Assembly: GCA_964569315.1 (NCBI GenBank)
Contig: CAZMUZ010000005.1
Coordinates: 1-64,000, forward strand
DNA from: CADEFF01 sp964569315
Lineage (GTDB): Bacteria; Pseudomonadota; Alphaproteobacteria; Dongiales; Dongiaceae
DNA length: 64,000 nt
Direction: 5' to 3'
The first letter of the stretch is position 1; the number at the start of each line of letters is the position of its first letter. A program made the translations under genes and the position numbers. The notes below the pieces were generated by a model, which did no database searches, was not told where the DNA came from, and saw only the letters and a list, made by a program, of their open reading frames with translations. Shown here one piece after another: positions 1 through 8,060 of the stretch.

Positions 1-291
1 AGTCGGTTTGATGTTCACCCCCACCCCTCCCTCCCCCCTCCGAGGGGGAGGGGGTCGATGGCCGGGAGAGCGCGTATTCATCTTTGCCGTCTCGTCGCCG
101 TCATGCGCTTCGTTTCCCTCCCTTCGCGGCGCGAGGATCAAGGCGAGGAGGTCGATGGCGGCGACGCATCGCGTTCGCGCCCTCGCCCCGCGAGGCGGGG
201 AGAGGGTCGGGGTGAGGGGTGTCTTGTCATGTCGGGAGTCGGTTTGATGTTCACCCCCACCCCTCCCTCCCCCCTCCGAGGGGGAGGGGGT
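1..291. repeat. Gene-free left end with a 55-bp exact direct repeat
   Basis: The 55 bp at 1-55 recur exactly at 237-291. Each copy is a pyrimidine-rich run followed by a purine-rich run (CCTCCCCCCTCCGAGG core) that can fold into a short hairpin. The 180 bp between the copies is a low-complexity stretch of the same general kind with further CCCTC/GAGGG stems. No coding sequence is supported here. A related element occurs at 44430-44560, so this is probably a dispersed intergenic repeat family. Confidence 0.7.
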
Positions 292-299
292 TCTTGCTC

Positions 300-1058
300 A
301 TGAGCCGGCCGCGCCCGCCGCTCTGGGCGGTGCCGGGGGACGCGGCGGCGCGGCTCGCGCTCGCCACCGCCTATCCCTTCGCGATCCCGGAGGAGTCCTA
401 TCTCTTCGAGGACGGGGCCGTGCTGCCGCTGCCGGCGGACTGGCGGGTCGAGGGCCGCACGCCGGTGCTGGCGGTCGGCTCGAACCAGTCGCCGGACCAG
501 CTCGCGCGGAAGTTCGCGCAGCTCGGCGGAAGGGTGCGGGTGCCGGTCACGCGCTGCTGGCTCGAGGATTTCGACGTGGTCTATGCGACCCACATCACGC
601 GCTACGGCGCCATCCCCGGCAATCTCCATCCGGCGCCGGGCTGTCGCGTGCGGCTCTCGGTCACCTGGTTCGACGCGGACCAGCTCGCGGTGGTGCATGA
701 GACCGAGCTTGCCGGCGAGAACTATGTCTATGGCCGGCTCGACGGGGCGAAGGCGGTCCTCGCGGACGGCCGACGCGTCGAGACGCTGCATGCCTATGTC
801 AGCCTCAATGGCGTGCTGAACGAGGGCGGGAACCCGATCGGGCTCGCGGCGCTCAAGGCCGAGAACCGCCCGCATCCGGCGCTCGCCCAGCCGGAGGCGC
901 TGGCGCTCCTGCATAAGCGGCATGGCCGGGGCGACAGCCTGGAGGCGATGATCCTCGCCTCGATCGGCGAACCCGCGGAGCGCCGCCGCCTGACCGAGAT
1001 CCTGCGGCGCGATGCGCTCCGCTGCGACTGGAACGGTTTAACCATCCTCGAGCGGTGA
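300..1058 (+). CDS. Conserved hypothetical protein, possibly gamma-glutamylcyclotransferase-like
   Basis: A 252-residue soluble protein. The ATG at 300 is preferred because the upstream in-frame codons lie inside the direct repeat. I do not recognise a characterised family. An N-terminal segment reading VLAVGSNQSPDQLARKF resembles the GSN phosphate-binding loop near the start of gamma-glutamylcyclotransferase-fold proteins, but that is only suggestive. A central charged and aromatic region (YATHITRYGAIPGNLHP) could form a pocket. There are no membrane segments and no signal peptide. It stands alone between repeat-rich gaps, so the context gives no functional clue. Confidence 0.75.
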   Translation: MSRPRPPLWAVPGDAAARLALATAYPFAIPEESYLFEDGAVLPLPADWRVEGRTPVLAVGSNQSPDQLARKFAQLGGRVRVPVTRCWLEDFDVVYATHITRYGAIPGNLHPAPGCRVRLSVTWFDADQLAVVHETELAGENYVYGRLDGAKAVLADGRRVETLHAYVSLNGVLNEGGNPIGLAALKAENRPHPALAQPEALALLHKRHGRGDSLEAMILASIGEPAERRRLTEILRRDALRCDWNGLTILER

Positions 1059-1455
1059 GGCGGGTCGGTCCCTCATTCAGAGAAAGCCCTCATCCTGAGC
1101 CTGTCGAAGGATGAGGGCCGCGCGCCGGCAGCGCCACGGTTCGGCGGCCTCATGGTTCGACAAGCTCACCATGAGGATTCTCTTGAAGGCGGACGAATGA
1201 GCCGCCGGCGCAGGGACGAGGCCGGTCTCGCTTCCTTCCGTCACCCTCGGGCTTGACCCGAGGGTCCATGCTGCGGCGGGCTCGGCGATCGCTCGGCAGC
1301 GCTTCGGTGGTGCGACCATGGATGCTCGGGTCAAGCCCGAGCATGACAATGTGTAGGCTCACCATGAGGAAGAAATCAAAGCCGTCCGACATCTTGACGG
1401 CAGGAGGGCCGCGGTCGATCTTGCCGCCGCGGGCGGTCTCTTTACGAGGGCGGGA
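1059..1455. repeat. REP-like palindrome cluster, four units
   Basis: This gap holds two kinds of palindrome. Units at 1087-1117 (CCCTCATCCT/AGGATGAGGG arms) and 1148-1176 (CCTCATGGT/ACCATGAGG arms) share the loop motif CCTGTCGAA or its complement. Units near 1240-1268 and 1315-1350 are of the CTCGGG-CTTGACC-CCGAG kind. These match palindromic repeats that are widespread between genes in high-GC alphaproteobacteria. No gene is visible. Confidence 0.7.
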
Positions 1456-1716
1456 ATGAATCCGGTGCTGATGGAGGCCCTGGGGCTGGTGGGCGCCACG
1501 CTCACGACGGTCTCGTTCCTGCCGCAGGTGGTGAAGGTCTATCGCACCCGCTCGACCCGCGACATCTCGCTCGGCATGTTCTCGATCGCCTGGGTGGGGA
1601 TGGTGCTCTGGCTGGTCTATGGGCTGGCGCTCGGCTCCTGGGCGCTCATCCTCTGCAACGGCACCACGCTCGTCTTCGCCGGCTATATCATCGCCTGCAA
1701 GCTGCGCTACGGCTGA
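1456..1716 (+). CDS. SemiSWEET-type sugar transporter family protein
   Basis: An 86-residue integral membrane protein with three predicted hydrophobic helices, the size of the bacterial SemiSWEET/PQ-loop (MtN3) half-transporters that work as dimers. Helix 1 carries the family motif FLPQVVKVYRTRST with the PQ turn near residues 23-24. Helices 2 and 3 follow as WVGMVLWLVYGLAL and a C-terminal segment ending in KLRYG. Known family members move sugars or small metabolites down a gradient across the inner membrane. The substrate cannot be inferred. It is a single gene with no operon partner. Confidence 0.85.
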   Translation: MNPVLMEALGLVGATLTTVSFLPQVVKVYRTRSTRDISLGMFSIAWVGMVLWLVYGLALGSWALILCNGTTLVFAGYIIACKLRYG

Positions 1717-1721
1717 GCCCG

Positions 1722-2501
1722 TCAGTCGAGACGCTGCAGCCGGTCGCCGACCTTGATGCGGCCGGGCTTCACCACCTTCAGATAGATGCCGGCGAGGCGC
1801 TTGTTCGCCTCGGAGATGGATTTGAGGATCGCCGGGTCGAGCGGCAGGTCGCCCTGCGGCAGGGTCGTCATCAGGCAGCGCTCGGTGTCGCGCAAGAAGG
1901 CGACGCGCGCCTCGCCCAGCGCCATCTCGCCCTCGCGCCAGCCCTGCTCGACGAAGCCGACCGCATCGCCGGTATCGAGCACGATGTTCGGGCGGAAGCG
2001 CGGCGGCTCGAAGCGCCCGGGCGGGTAGTGGCGCGCCAGCGCCTTCATGGTGGCGGTCGTCAGCAGATGGATCGGCGCCAGGTCATAGGGCCGGTTCTCC
2101 GGCGTGCGGCGCACGAGCTCTGCCGGCGCGCCGATCGCGGCGCTGATCTGCGCATTCACGTCGGGCGCGTCGGTCGCGATCCTGCCGCCCTCGGGCAGAT
2201 GGATCTCGGCCGCCGGGCAATCCTCCGCGTCCTTCGGCTCGCGCGCGAAGGTCGCCGACCAGGTGATGAGGTTGCGCCAGGGCTTCTTGCCGCGCGCGGA
2301 GGTGACCACCTTGCGCTCGGTCGGGTCGAGGATCCCCCAGATCCGGTTGCCCCAGATGCCCTCGGGGCCGAGGGCCGCTTCGGTCATGCGCTCGCCGCGC
2401 AGTGTGGCCACCGGATAGCGCACGATCTCCGAAACCCGCCCCAATTCCGTTGCCGTCACGCCCGATTCCTTCACCGTCACGCCCAGTTCCGTCACCGTCA
2501 C
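1722..2501 (-). CDS. MOSC domain-containing protein
   Basis: A 259-residue protein of the MOSC superfamily, which binds sulfur or molybdenum-cofactor species; related proteins include YcbX and YiiM. The N-terminal MOSC beta-barrel entry is VSEIVRYPVATLRGERM, and the C-terminal part has the typical sequence RPNIVLDTG and a GDRLQRL ending. The GTG at 2501 has a good AGGAG ribosome site. The first 21 residues are three tandem heptads (TVTELGV, TVKESGV, TATELGR), each encoded by a 21-bp unit beginning GTGACGG, so translation could also start at the second or third GTG. The family assignment is good and the substrate unknown. Confidence 0.8.
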   Translation of the reverse strand: MTVTELGVTVKESGVTATELGRVSEIVRYPVATLRGERMTEAALGPEGIWGNRIWGILDPTERKVVTSARGKKPWRNLITWSATFAREPKDAEDCPAAEIHLPEGGRIATDAPDVNAQISAAIGAPAELVRRTPENRPYDLAPIHLLTTATMKALARHYPPGRFEPPRFRPNIVLDTGDAVGFVEQGWREGEMALGEARVAFLRDTERCLMTTLPQGDLPLDPAILKSISEANKRLAGIYLKVVKPGRIKVGDRLQRLD

Positions 2502-2932
2502 GATCCGCTCCTGTTGCTTCGCCGACCGGGCCGGCGCATCGCCGCCAAGTCTAGCCGCGATCGCGCCCTCGGTGCACGCAACGATGTCGCGGCCCTGATT
2601 CCTTCAGCGGGCTCATCCTTCGACAGGCTCAGGATGAGGACCGGGTTAAGGAGGAGGGCGGGCTCATTTGTCGGCCTCCATAGAGAATCCTCATGGTGAG
2701 CCTGTCGAACCATGAGGCTGCCGAGGCTTGCAGCCCCTCATCCTTCGACAGGCTCATCCTTCGACAGGCTCAGGATGAGGACCGGGTCGGGAGGAGGACC
2801 TTGGTTTCTTCCTCATGGTGAGCCTGTCGAACCATGAGGCTGCCGAGGCTTGCAGCCGCTCATCCTTCGACAGGCTCATCCTTCGACAGGCTCAGGATGA
2901 GGGCGGAGTCGTGGACGAGGTTTCGGCGTGGG
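2502..2932. repeat. REP-like repeat cluster with a 122-bp tandem duplication
   Basis: Palindromic units with CTCATCCT/AGGATGAG or CCTCATGGT/ACCATGAGG arms and a CCTGTCGAA-type loop occur at 2612-2638, 2689-2717, 2735-2780, 2811-2839 and 2860-2902. The 93 bp at 2689-2781 recur at 2811-2903 with a single difference near the middle, a period of 122 bp. A partial earlier copy lies at about 2622-2662. No coding sequence is supported. Confidence 0.75.
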
Positions 2933-3805
2933 CTAGGCCACCTGGGCGACGGCGCGCTTCGCTGCGGCGCGGCGGTCGTCGGCGATGGTGACGCGGTTCA
3001 TGATGCGCTGCTGCGGATAGTGGTCGGCGACCGCGAGATGCTGCGTCGCGTAATTGTCCCAGACCACGACCGTGTCCGGTTCCCAGCGCAGCCGGAAGGA
3101 GTGATGCGGATTGTTGGAGAGCTCGTAGAGCTGCTGCAGGATTTGCCGGCTTTCGCTTTCGGGCAGGCCCTCGATGCGGGTCGTGTAGTCGCAATTGACA
3201 TAGATGAGCGGACGGCCGTTCGAGGGATGCGGCATCGCCACCGGATGGCGCACGCTCATCTCCTCGGGCTTGGTGTCGTTCAGCCTCTGGGCGCGCAGCT
3301 CGGACTGCTTGTTGCCGGAGGCGGGCGCGTAGGAAACCCTGAGGTCATGCACCGACACCATGCCCTCGAGATAGCGCTTCATCGCGGGCGACAGCGAGTC
3401 ATAGACCGCATGCATGCTGCACCAGAGCGTGTCGCCGCCGACGGGCGGGATCAGCCTGCTGCGCAGCACCGAGCCGAAGGGCGGCTGTTTCGTGGCGCTG
3501 AGATCGCTGTGCCATCGGTGGTTTTCGGGCGGGCTGTCGCGATGATCGTGGATCACCGCGACCGGCGGATGACCGTCGATCGAGGGATAGAAGGGATGGA
3601 AGGGCACGACCGGCCCAAAAGACTCGGCGAGCGCGACATGCGCCTCGGGCGTCAAGTCCTGCTTCCGGAAGACGAGCGCGTGATGCTTCATCAACGCGTC
3701 ATAGAGCGCGTCCGACACCGCCGGGGTCAGGTCCCGGTTGAGATCGATCCCCTCGATTTCGGCGCCGATCGCCTTGGTGATCGGCTGGATCGTCATGCTC
3801 GACAT
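2933..3805 (-). CDS. TauD/TfdA-family Fe(II)/2-oxoglutarate dioxygenase
   Basis: A 290-residue cytosolic non-heme iron oxygenase. The iron-binding facial triad is visible as H99 and D101 (WHSDLS) with the distal H256 (NYATQHLAVADHY). R271 (MNRVTI) is placed to bind the 2-oxoglutarate carboxylate. Family members hydroxylate substrates such as taurine, sulfonates, aryloxyacetates or amino acids, usually releasing part of the substrate. Nothing here fixes the substrate, and no sulfonate transporter is adjacent. It is transcribed alone, with a candidate promoter at 3894-3921. Confidence 0.88.
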   Translation of the reverse strand: MSSMTIQPITKAIGAEIEGIDLNRDLTPAVSDALYDALMKHHALVFRKQDLTPEAHVALAESFGPVVPFHPFYPSIDGHPPVAVIHDHRDSPPENHRWHSDLSATKQPPFGSVLRSRLIPPVGGDTLWCSMHAVYDSLSPAMKRYLEGMVSVHDLRVSYAPASGNKQSELRAQRLNDTKPEEMSVRHPVAMPHPSNGRPLIYVNCDYTTRIEGLPESESRQILQQLYELSNNPHHSFRLRWEPDTVVVWDNYATQHLAVADHYPQQRIMNRVTIADDRRAAAKRAVAQVA

Positions 3806-3893
3806 GGCGCGCTGCTCCTTGAGGCATGGCCGCCGGGCCCGCCGGCAAGATTAAGGTATGGCGGCCGGGCCCGCCGGCGCGATTTTGCGATAA

Positions 3894-3921
3894 ACAGTAA
3901 TCGACCCGGAAAATGTGACAA
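3894..3921 (-). promoter_or_regulatory. Candidate sigma70-type promoter for the TauD-like gene
   Basis: Reading the minus strand, TTGTCA (3916-3921) is followed after 16 bp by TACTGT (3894-3899), in an AT-richer pocket of otherwise very GC-rich sequence. The dioxygenase start codon is about 90 bp downstream. Between them lies an imperfect direct repeat of about 27 bp (near 3823-3849 and 3858-3884). Confidence 0.35.
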
Positions 3922-3978
3922 TAGTGAAATTCAAGGGCGGCGGCTTCCGGACGCGCCGGGGGGCGGCCAGGGCTCGGG

Positions 3979-4644
3979 TCAGCGGGGCGGGGCGAGGCGC
4001 CAGACGATGGTCTCGCGCTCGGTGCGGTCCTCGAGCTCGAGGCTGGTCGGCACGCGGTACCGCGCCTGTTCGGTAAGGCCCGCCTTCGGCAGATAGGCGC
4101 GGCCGGGATCGGCGAGCAGGATCTCGACGCCTGCGTCTGCGAGGGCGGCGAGCCAGCGCTCGACCGCTCCTGCCATCGGCTTCTCGTAACAGACGTCGCC
4201 GGCGAGCACGAGGTCCCATGACTGTGCCTGGGCCGCGGGATCGCCCGCGAGCAGATCCTCCGCGCGGCAGGATACGGCAACGCCGTTGAGCCCGGCATTG
4301 AGCGCAATCGCGGCAAGGGCGAGCGCATCGATCTCGGCGGCTTCGCTCCGCGCCGCACCCGCCATCGCGGCGGCGATCGCCACGAGGCCGGAGCCGGCCG
4401 CGAAATCGAGCAGGCGCTTGCCGCGCGCGAGCTCGGGGTGATCCAGCAGATGCCGCGCGAGCGCCTGGCCGCCGGGCCAGGCGAAGGCCCAATAGGGTGG
4501 GGCCATGCCGCGCGTCGCGAGGCTTTCCTCGGTCGCCTGCCAGATCGGGGTGATCTCGGTCGCGAGATGGAGCCTGATCTCGGGCACCAGCGCGGGCGTG
4601 GCGATCGCGGTCTCGCGCCGGATGAAATCCTCGAGATCCGTCAC
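3979..4644 (-). CDS. Class I SAM methyltransferase, ETF-beta lysine methyltransferase-like
   Basis: A 221-residue Rossmann-fold methyltransferase. SAM-binding motif I is LLDFAAGSGLVAIAA (residues 78-92). The preceding PPYWAFAWPGGQALARHLL is characteristic of the METTL20/ETFBKMT-like group, and LVLAGDVCYEK carries the post-beta4 acidic motif of this group. Human and Agrobacterium members trimethylate lysines of electron transfer flavoprotein beta next to the recognition loop for dehydrogenases. That substrate is inferred by family. It starts at a GTG at 4644, downstream of ubiA on the same strand, with a short tandem repeat between them. Confidence 0.82.
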   Translation of the reverse strand: MTDLEDFIRRETAIATPALVPEIRLHLATEITPIWQATEESLATRGMAPPYWAFAWPGGQALARHLLDHPELARGKRLLDFAAGSGLVAIAAAMAGAARSEAAEIDALALAAIALNAGLNGVAVSCRAEDLLAGDPAAQAQSWDLVLAGDVCYEKPMAGAVERWLAALADAGVEILLADPGRAYLPKAGLTEQARYRVPTSLELEDRTERETIVWRLAPPR

Positions 4645-4659
4645 GCGAACCTCAGGACG

Positions 4660-4764
4660 GTCGCTCGCGCGGTTTGCCGCATGTCGCTCACGCGGTCCTT
4701 CGAAATGTCGCTCACGCGGTTTGCCGCATGTCGCTCACGCGGTCCCCGAAGTTTCGCTCACGCG
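4660..4764. repeat. Five-copy tandem repeat, about 23.5-bp period
   Basis: The core GTCGCTCACGCGGT or a one- or two-base variant starts at 4660, 4683, 4707, 4730 and about 4753. The last copy overlaps the ubiA stop codon (minus strand, 4758-4760), and the first lies just upstream of the GTG start of the methyltransferase gene. The array therefore fills the ubiA-methyltransferase junction and looks like slippage amplification of that junction. Confidence 0.7.
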
Positions 4765-5684
4765 AGGAGGCCGGCGAGCAGAATGCCGAGAAAGAGGATC
4801 CAGCCGAGCCAGCGATTGGCGCGGAACTTGGCGAGACAGTCGGCGGCGGAATCGAAATCGGTCATCTGCGCCTGCCAGCCCAGATGGAGCGCTGCCAGCA
4901 GCAGCGCCAGATAGGCGGGCCAGCCGGCGCCCGCCGTGCCGAGCGCCGCCGCCCAGAGCAGCAGCGCGATCGCCGCGAAGAGGAAGAGCCAGCGCCTTGT
5001 GTCGGCGCCGAAGCGAAGCGCGGTCGAGCGCACGCCGATGAGGGCGTCGTCTTCCTTGTCCTGATGCGCATAGACGGTGTCGTAGACGAGGGTCCAGGCG
5101 ATGCCGCCGCCATAGAGCAGGAACGCCGGCAGATCGAGCCGCCCGGTCGCCGCCGCCCAGCCCACCAGCGCGCTCCAGTTGAAGGTGAGGCCGAGGAAGG
5201 CCTGCGGCCACCAGGTGACGCGCTTCATGAAAGGATAGGCGGCCACCAGCAGCAGCGAGCCGAGCCCGAGCCAGATCGCGAGCGGGTCGAGCTGCAGCAA
5301 TATGAGGAGCGCCAGCAGGAGCTGCAGCCCGAGGAAGACGATTGCGCCGGCGAGCGTGACCTCGCCGCTCGGCAGCGGGCGCGAGCGGGTGCGCTCGACC
5401 CTGGCATCGAAGTCGCGATCGACGATGTCGTTATAGGTGCAGCCGGCGCCCCGCATCAGGAGCGCGCCGAGGGCGAAGAGCAGCAGCAGAACCGGATCGG
5501 GCCGGCCGCCGGTCGCGAGCGCCAGCGCCCACCAGCCCGGGAACAGCAGCAGCCAGCTCCCGATCGGCCGGTCGAGCCGCGCGAGGCGCGCATAGGGACG
5601 CAGGAAACGCGGCAGCAGCCGGTCGATCCAGTCGTTGCGTCGGATGTCGCTGAAGCCGCCGCTTGCGGCATGGGGTTCGCTCAT
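4758..5684 (-). CDS. ubiA: 4-hydroxybenzoate polyprenyltransferase
   Basis: A 308-residue inner-membrane prenyltransferase that attaches the polyprenyl tail to 4-hydroxybenzoate, the second step of ubiquinone synthesis. The first Mg-pyrophosphate motif is NDIVDRDFD (residues 85-93), followed by RTRSRPLPSG. The second is DKEDDALIGV near residue 210. Eight or nine hydrophobic helices alternate with short loops, as expected for the family. Length is normal. It is divergent from rsmE and upstream of the methyltransferase gene. Confidence 0.93.
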   Translation of the reverse strand: MSEPHAASGGFSDIRRNDWIDRLLPRFLRPYARLARLDRPIGSWLLLFPGWWALALATGGRPDPVLLLLFALGALLMRGAGCTYNDIVDRDFDARVERTRSRPLPSGEVTLAGAIVFLGLQLLLALLILLQLDPLAIWLGLGSLLLVAAYPFMKRVTWWPQAFLGLTFNWSALVGWAAATGRLDLPAFLLYGGGIAWTLVYDTVYAHQDKEDDALIGVRSTALRFGADTRRWLFLFAAIALLLWAAALGTAGAGWPAYLALLLAALHLGWQAQMTDFDSAADCLAKFRANRWLGWILFLGILLAGLLA

Positions 5685-5726
5685 GAACTAATCTTGCCGG
5701 GAAGCGGCGGGGAGTCTCAAGCACCG

Positions 5727-6539
5727 ATGACGGATACGGACTCCATGGGCACGGATTCCACAGGCACGGCCGCCGGCGGCGTGGCGACGCGGCTCTTTGT
5801 CGATGCGCCGCTCAAGGCGGGGGCGGAACTCGCCTTGGACGAGGACCGGGCGCACTATCTGAAGCAGGTGTTGCGGCTCGGGCCCGGCGACGCGGTCGGC
5901 CTCTTCAACGGGCGCGACGGCGAGTGGCGGGCGCGGATCGAGGAGGTCGCGCGGCGCGGCGTGCGGCTGCGCGCGGAGGCGCTGACGCGCGCGCAAACGC
6001 CCGACGCCGATCTCTGGCTCGTCTTCGCGCCGATCAAGCGGCAGCGCATCGATCTCGTCGCCGAGAAGGCGAGCGAGCTCGGCGCGGCCGCGATCTGGCC
6101 AGTCTTCACCGAGCGCACCGTCATGACGCGCGTCAATCTCGAGCGGCTCCGCGCCAACGCGATCGAGGCCGCCGAGCAGACCGAGCGGCTCAGCGTTCCC
6201 GAGATCCGCGAACCGGTTACCCTCGGGGAACTTGCGCACCGCTGGCCGAAGGAACGTCGTCTCCTGCTCTGCGCGGAAGCCGGCGAGGCGCGACCGATTG
6301 CGAGCGTGTTGCAGGAAATTTCGCAAGGGCGCGGCAAGGCGATCGGACCGGCGGCGATTCTCGTCGGACCGGAGGGCGGTTTTGCATCGGCCGAGCTTGA
6401 CGCGCTCTCCAAACTCCCGTTTGTTACGGCCGTCGGTTTGGGGCCTCGCATCCTCAGGGCCGACACCGCCGCGGTGGCGGCGCTCGCCTGCTGGCAGGCG
6501 ATCGTCGGCGATGGGGCCAGTAGGCCGCCGCAGCGCTAA
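5727..6539 (+). CDS. rsmE: 16S rRNA (uracil-1498-N3)-methyltransferase RsmE
   Basis: A 270-residue SPOUT-fold methyltransferase that modifies U1498 of 16S rRNA in the ribosomal decoding centre. The N-terminal PUA-like part includes LDEDRAHYLKQVLRLGPGD. The catalytic part contains KASELGAAAIWPVFTERTV, the SAM-binding knot motif ILVGPEGGF and the C-terminal LGPRILRADTAAVAAL. The ATG at 5727 was chosen because the conserved region begins soon after it; the first 18 residues are Thr/Gly-rich and variable. The start regions of ubiA and rsmE are only 42 bp apart and divergent. Confidence 0.92.
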   Translation: MTDTDSMGTDSTGTAAGGVATRLFVDAPLKAGAELALDEDRAHYLKQVLRLGPGDAVGLFNGRDGEWRARIEEVARRGVRLRAEALTRAQTPDADLWLVFAPIKRQRIDLVAEKASELGAAAIWPVFTERTVMTRVNLERLRANAIEAAEQTERLSVPEIREPVTLGELAHRWPKERRLLLCAEAGEARPIASVLQEISQGRGKAIGPAAILVGPEGGFASAELDALSKLPFVTAVGLGPRILRADTAAVAALACWQAIVGDGASRPPQR

Positions 6540-6567
6540 GCGAATTTCGGGAAAAGCATCGGCCTGC

Positions 6568-7932
6568 ATGTCGGCGCCACCCATTTCCAAGGGCGAAGCG
6601 ATCACCGACAAGCGTCAGCTCGTCGAGTATATCGCCGCGGGCTCGAAGCCGGTTTCGCAATGGCGCATCGGCACCGAGCACGAGAAATTCGGGTTCAAGC
6701 TCGCCGATCTGCGGCCGCTGCCCTATGAGGGCGAGGTCGGAGTCCGCGCGCTCCTCGAGGGGCTGACGCGCTTCGGCTGGGAACCGGTGCTCGAGGACGG
6801 GAAGCCGATCGCGCTCGCCAGCAACGGCTGCAATATCACGCTCGAGCCGGGCGGCCAGTTCGAGCTGTCGGGCGCGCCGCTCGAGACCCTGCATCAGACC
6901 TGCGCCGAGCTGCAGACCCACCTGAAGCAGGTGAAGGAGGTCGGCAACGAGCTCGGCCTCGGCATGCTCGGCATGGGCTTCCAGCCGAAATGGGCGCGCG
7001 CCGACATCCCCTGGATGCCGAAGGGCCGCTACAAGATCATGCGCGACTACATGGCCAAGAAGGGCAAGCTCGGCCACGACATGATGCTGCGCACCTGTAC
7101 CGTGCAGGTGAACCTCGATTTCGAGTCCGAGGCGGACATGGTGCGCAAGATGCGCGTGAGCCTCGCGCTGCAGCCGGTCGCGACCGCCCTCTTCGCCGAT
7201 TCCCCCTTCACCGAAGGCAAGCCCAACGGGTTCCTCAGCTATCGCAGCCATGTCTGGACCGACACCGATCCGGACCGGTGCGGCATGCTGCCCTTCGTCT
7301 CCGAGCCGGGCTACGGCTTCGAGCGCTATGTCGATTACCTGCTCGACGTGCCCATGTATTTCGTCTTCCGCGAAGGGCGCTATATCGACGCGAGCGGCCA
7401 GAGCTTCCGCGATTTCCTGAAAGGCAGGCTGCCGGCGCTGCCGGGCGAGCTGCCGGGCATGGGCGACTGGACCGACCATCTGACGACGGTCTTCCCGGAA
7501 GTGCGGCTCAAGCGCTTTCTCGAGATGCGGGGCGCCGACAGCGGGCGCTGGGACCGGATCTGCGCGCTGCCGGCGCTCTGGGTCGGGCTGCTCTACGACA
7601 AGACCGCGCTCGATGCGGCGGCCGAGCTGGTGAAGGACTGGACCGTCGAGGACCAGGAGACGATGTGGAGGGACGTGCCGCGGCTGGCGCTGGGCGCGAA
7701 GATTGGCGGCCGCTCGGTGCAGGAGGTCGCGAAGGAGGTCATCGCCATCGCGCGCGGCGGCCTGCAGCGCCGGGCCCGGCTCGACAGCAGCGGCCAGAAC
7801 GAATCGCATTTCCTGAGCCCGCTCGACGAGATCGCCGATAGCGGGCGCACGCCGGCTGCGCTCAAGCTCGAAGCCTTCAACGGACGCTGGGGCAAGTCGG
7901 TCGATCCGGTCTTCGCCGAATTCGCCTATTGA
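6568..7932 (+). CDS. gshA: Glutamate--cysteine ligase
   Basis: A 454-residue enzyme of the proteobacterial/plant-type glutamate-cysteine ligase group (GCS2-like), making gamma-glutamylcysteine, the first step of glutathione synthesis. Diagnostic stretches are RIGTEHEKFGF near the N-terminus, ITLEPGGQFELSGAPL (ATP/Mg binding), CTVQVNLDF and LFADSPFTEGKPNGFLSYRS. It follows rsmE by 28 bp on the same strand, an arrangement common in alphaproteobacteria. The ATG at 6568 fits the family start. Glutathione made here would serve the GST at 32043. Confidence 0.93.
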   Translation: MSAPPISKGEAITDKRQLVEYIAAGSKPVSQWRIGTEHEKFGFKLADLRPLPYEGEVGVRALLEGLTRFGWEPVLEDGKPIALASNGCNITLEPGGQFELSGAPLETLHQTCAELQTHLKQVKEVGNELGLGMLGMGFQPKWARADIPWMPKGRYKIMRDYMAKKGKLGHDMMLRTCTVQVNLDFESEADMVRKMRVSLALQPVATALFADSPFTEGKPNGFLSYRSHVWTDTDPDRCGMLPFVSEPGYGFERYVDYLLDVPMYFVFREGRYIDASGQSFRDFLKGRLPALPGELPGMGDWTDHLTTVFPEVRLKRFLEMRGADSGRWDRICALPALWVGLLYDKTALDAAAELVKDWTVEDQETMWRDVPRLALGAKIGGRSVQEVAKEVIAIARGGLQRRARLDSSGQNESHFLSPLDEIADSGRTPAALKLEAFNGRWGKSVDPVFAEFAY

Positions 7933-8060
7933 CGCGGAGGCGGGCTCGGCTCGATTGCTAGTCGGGCCGGCCTCCCGCCGATTCGACGGGCCGGCCGTCG
8001 CTCCGTCCTCTCGATGCGGACGGTGCCGTTTTCCCCTCCCGCCGGGAGCCGCTCGCCCTC

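Noticed and set aside
1087..2902. CRISPR-like array from regularly recurring palindromes
   Set aside because: The units are not evenly spaced, spacers are not unique sequences of fixed size, and no cas genes are nearby. They are REP-like elements.
4674..5726. N-terminal extension of the RsmE frame through ubiA
   Set aside because: It is antisense to ubiA and includes the tandem repeat. RsmE family proteins start close to the ATG at 5727.
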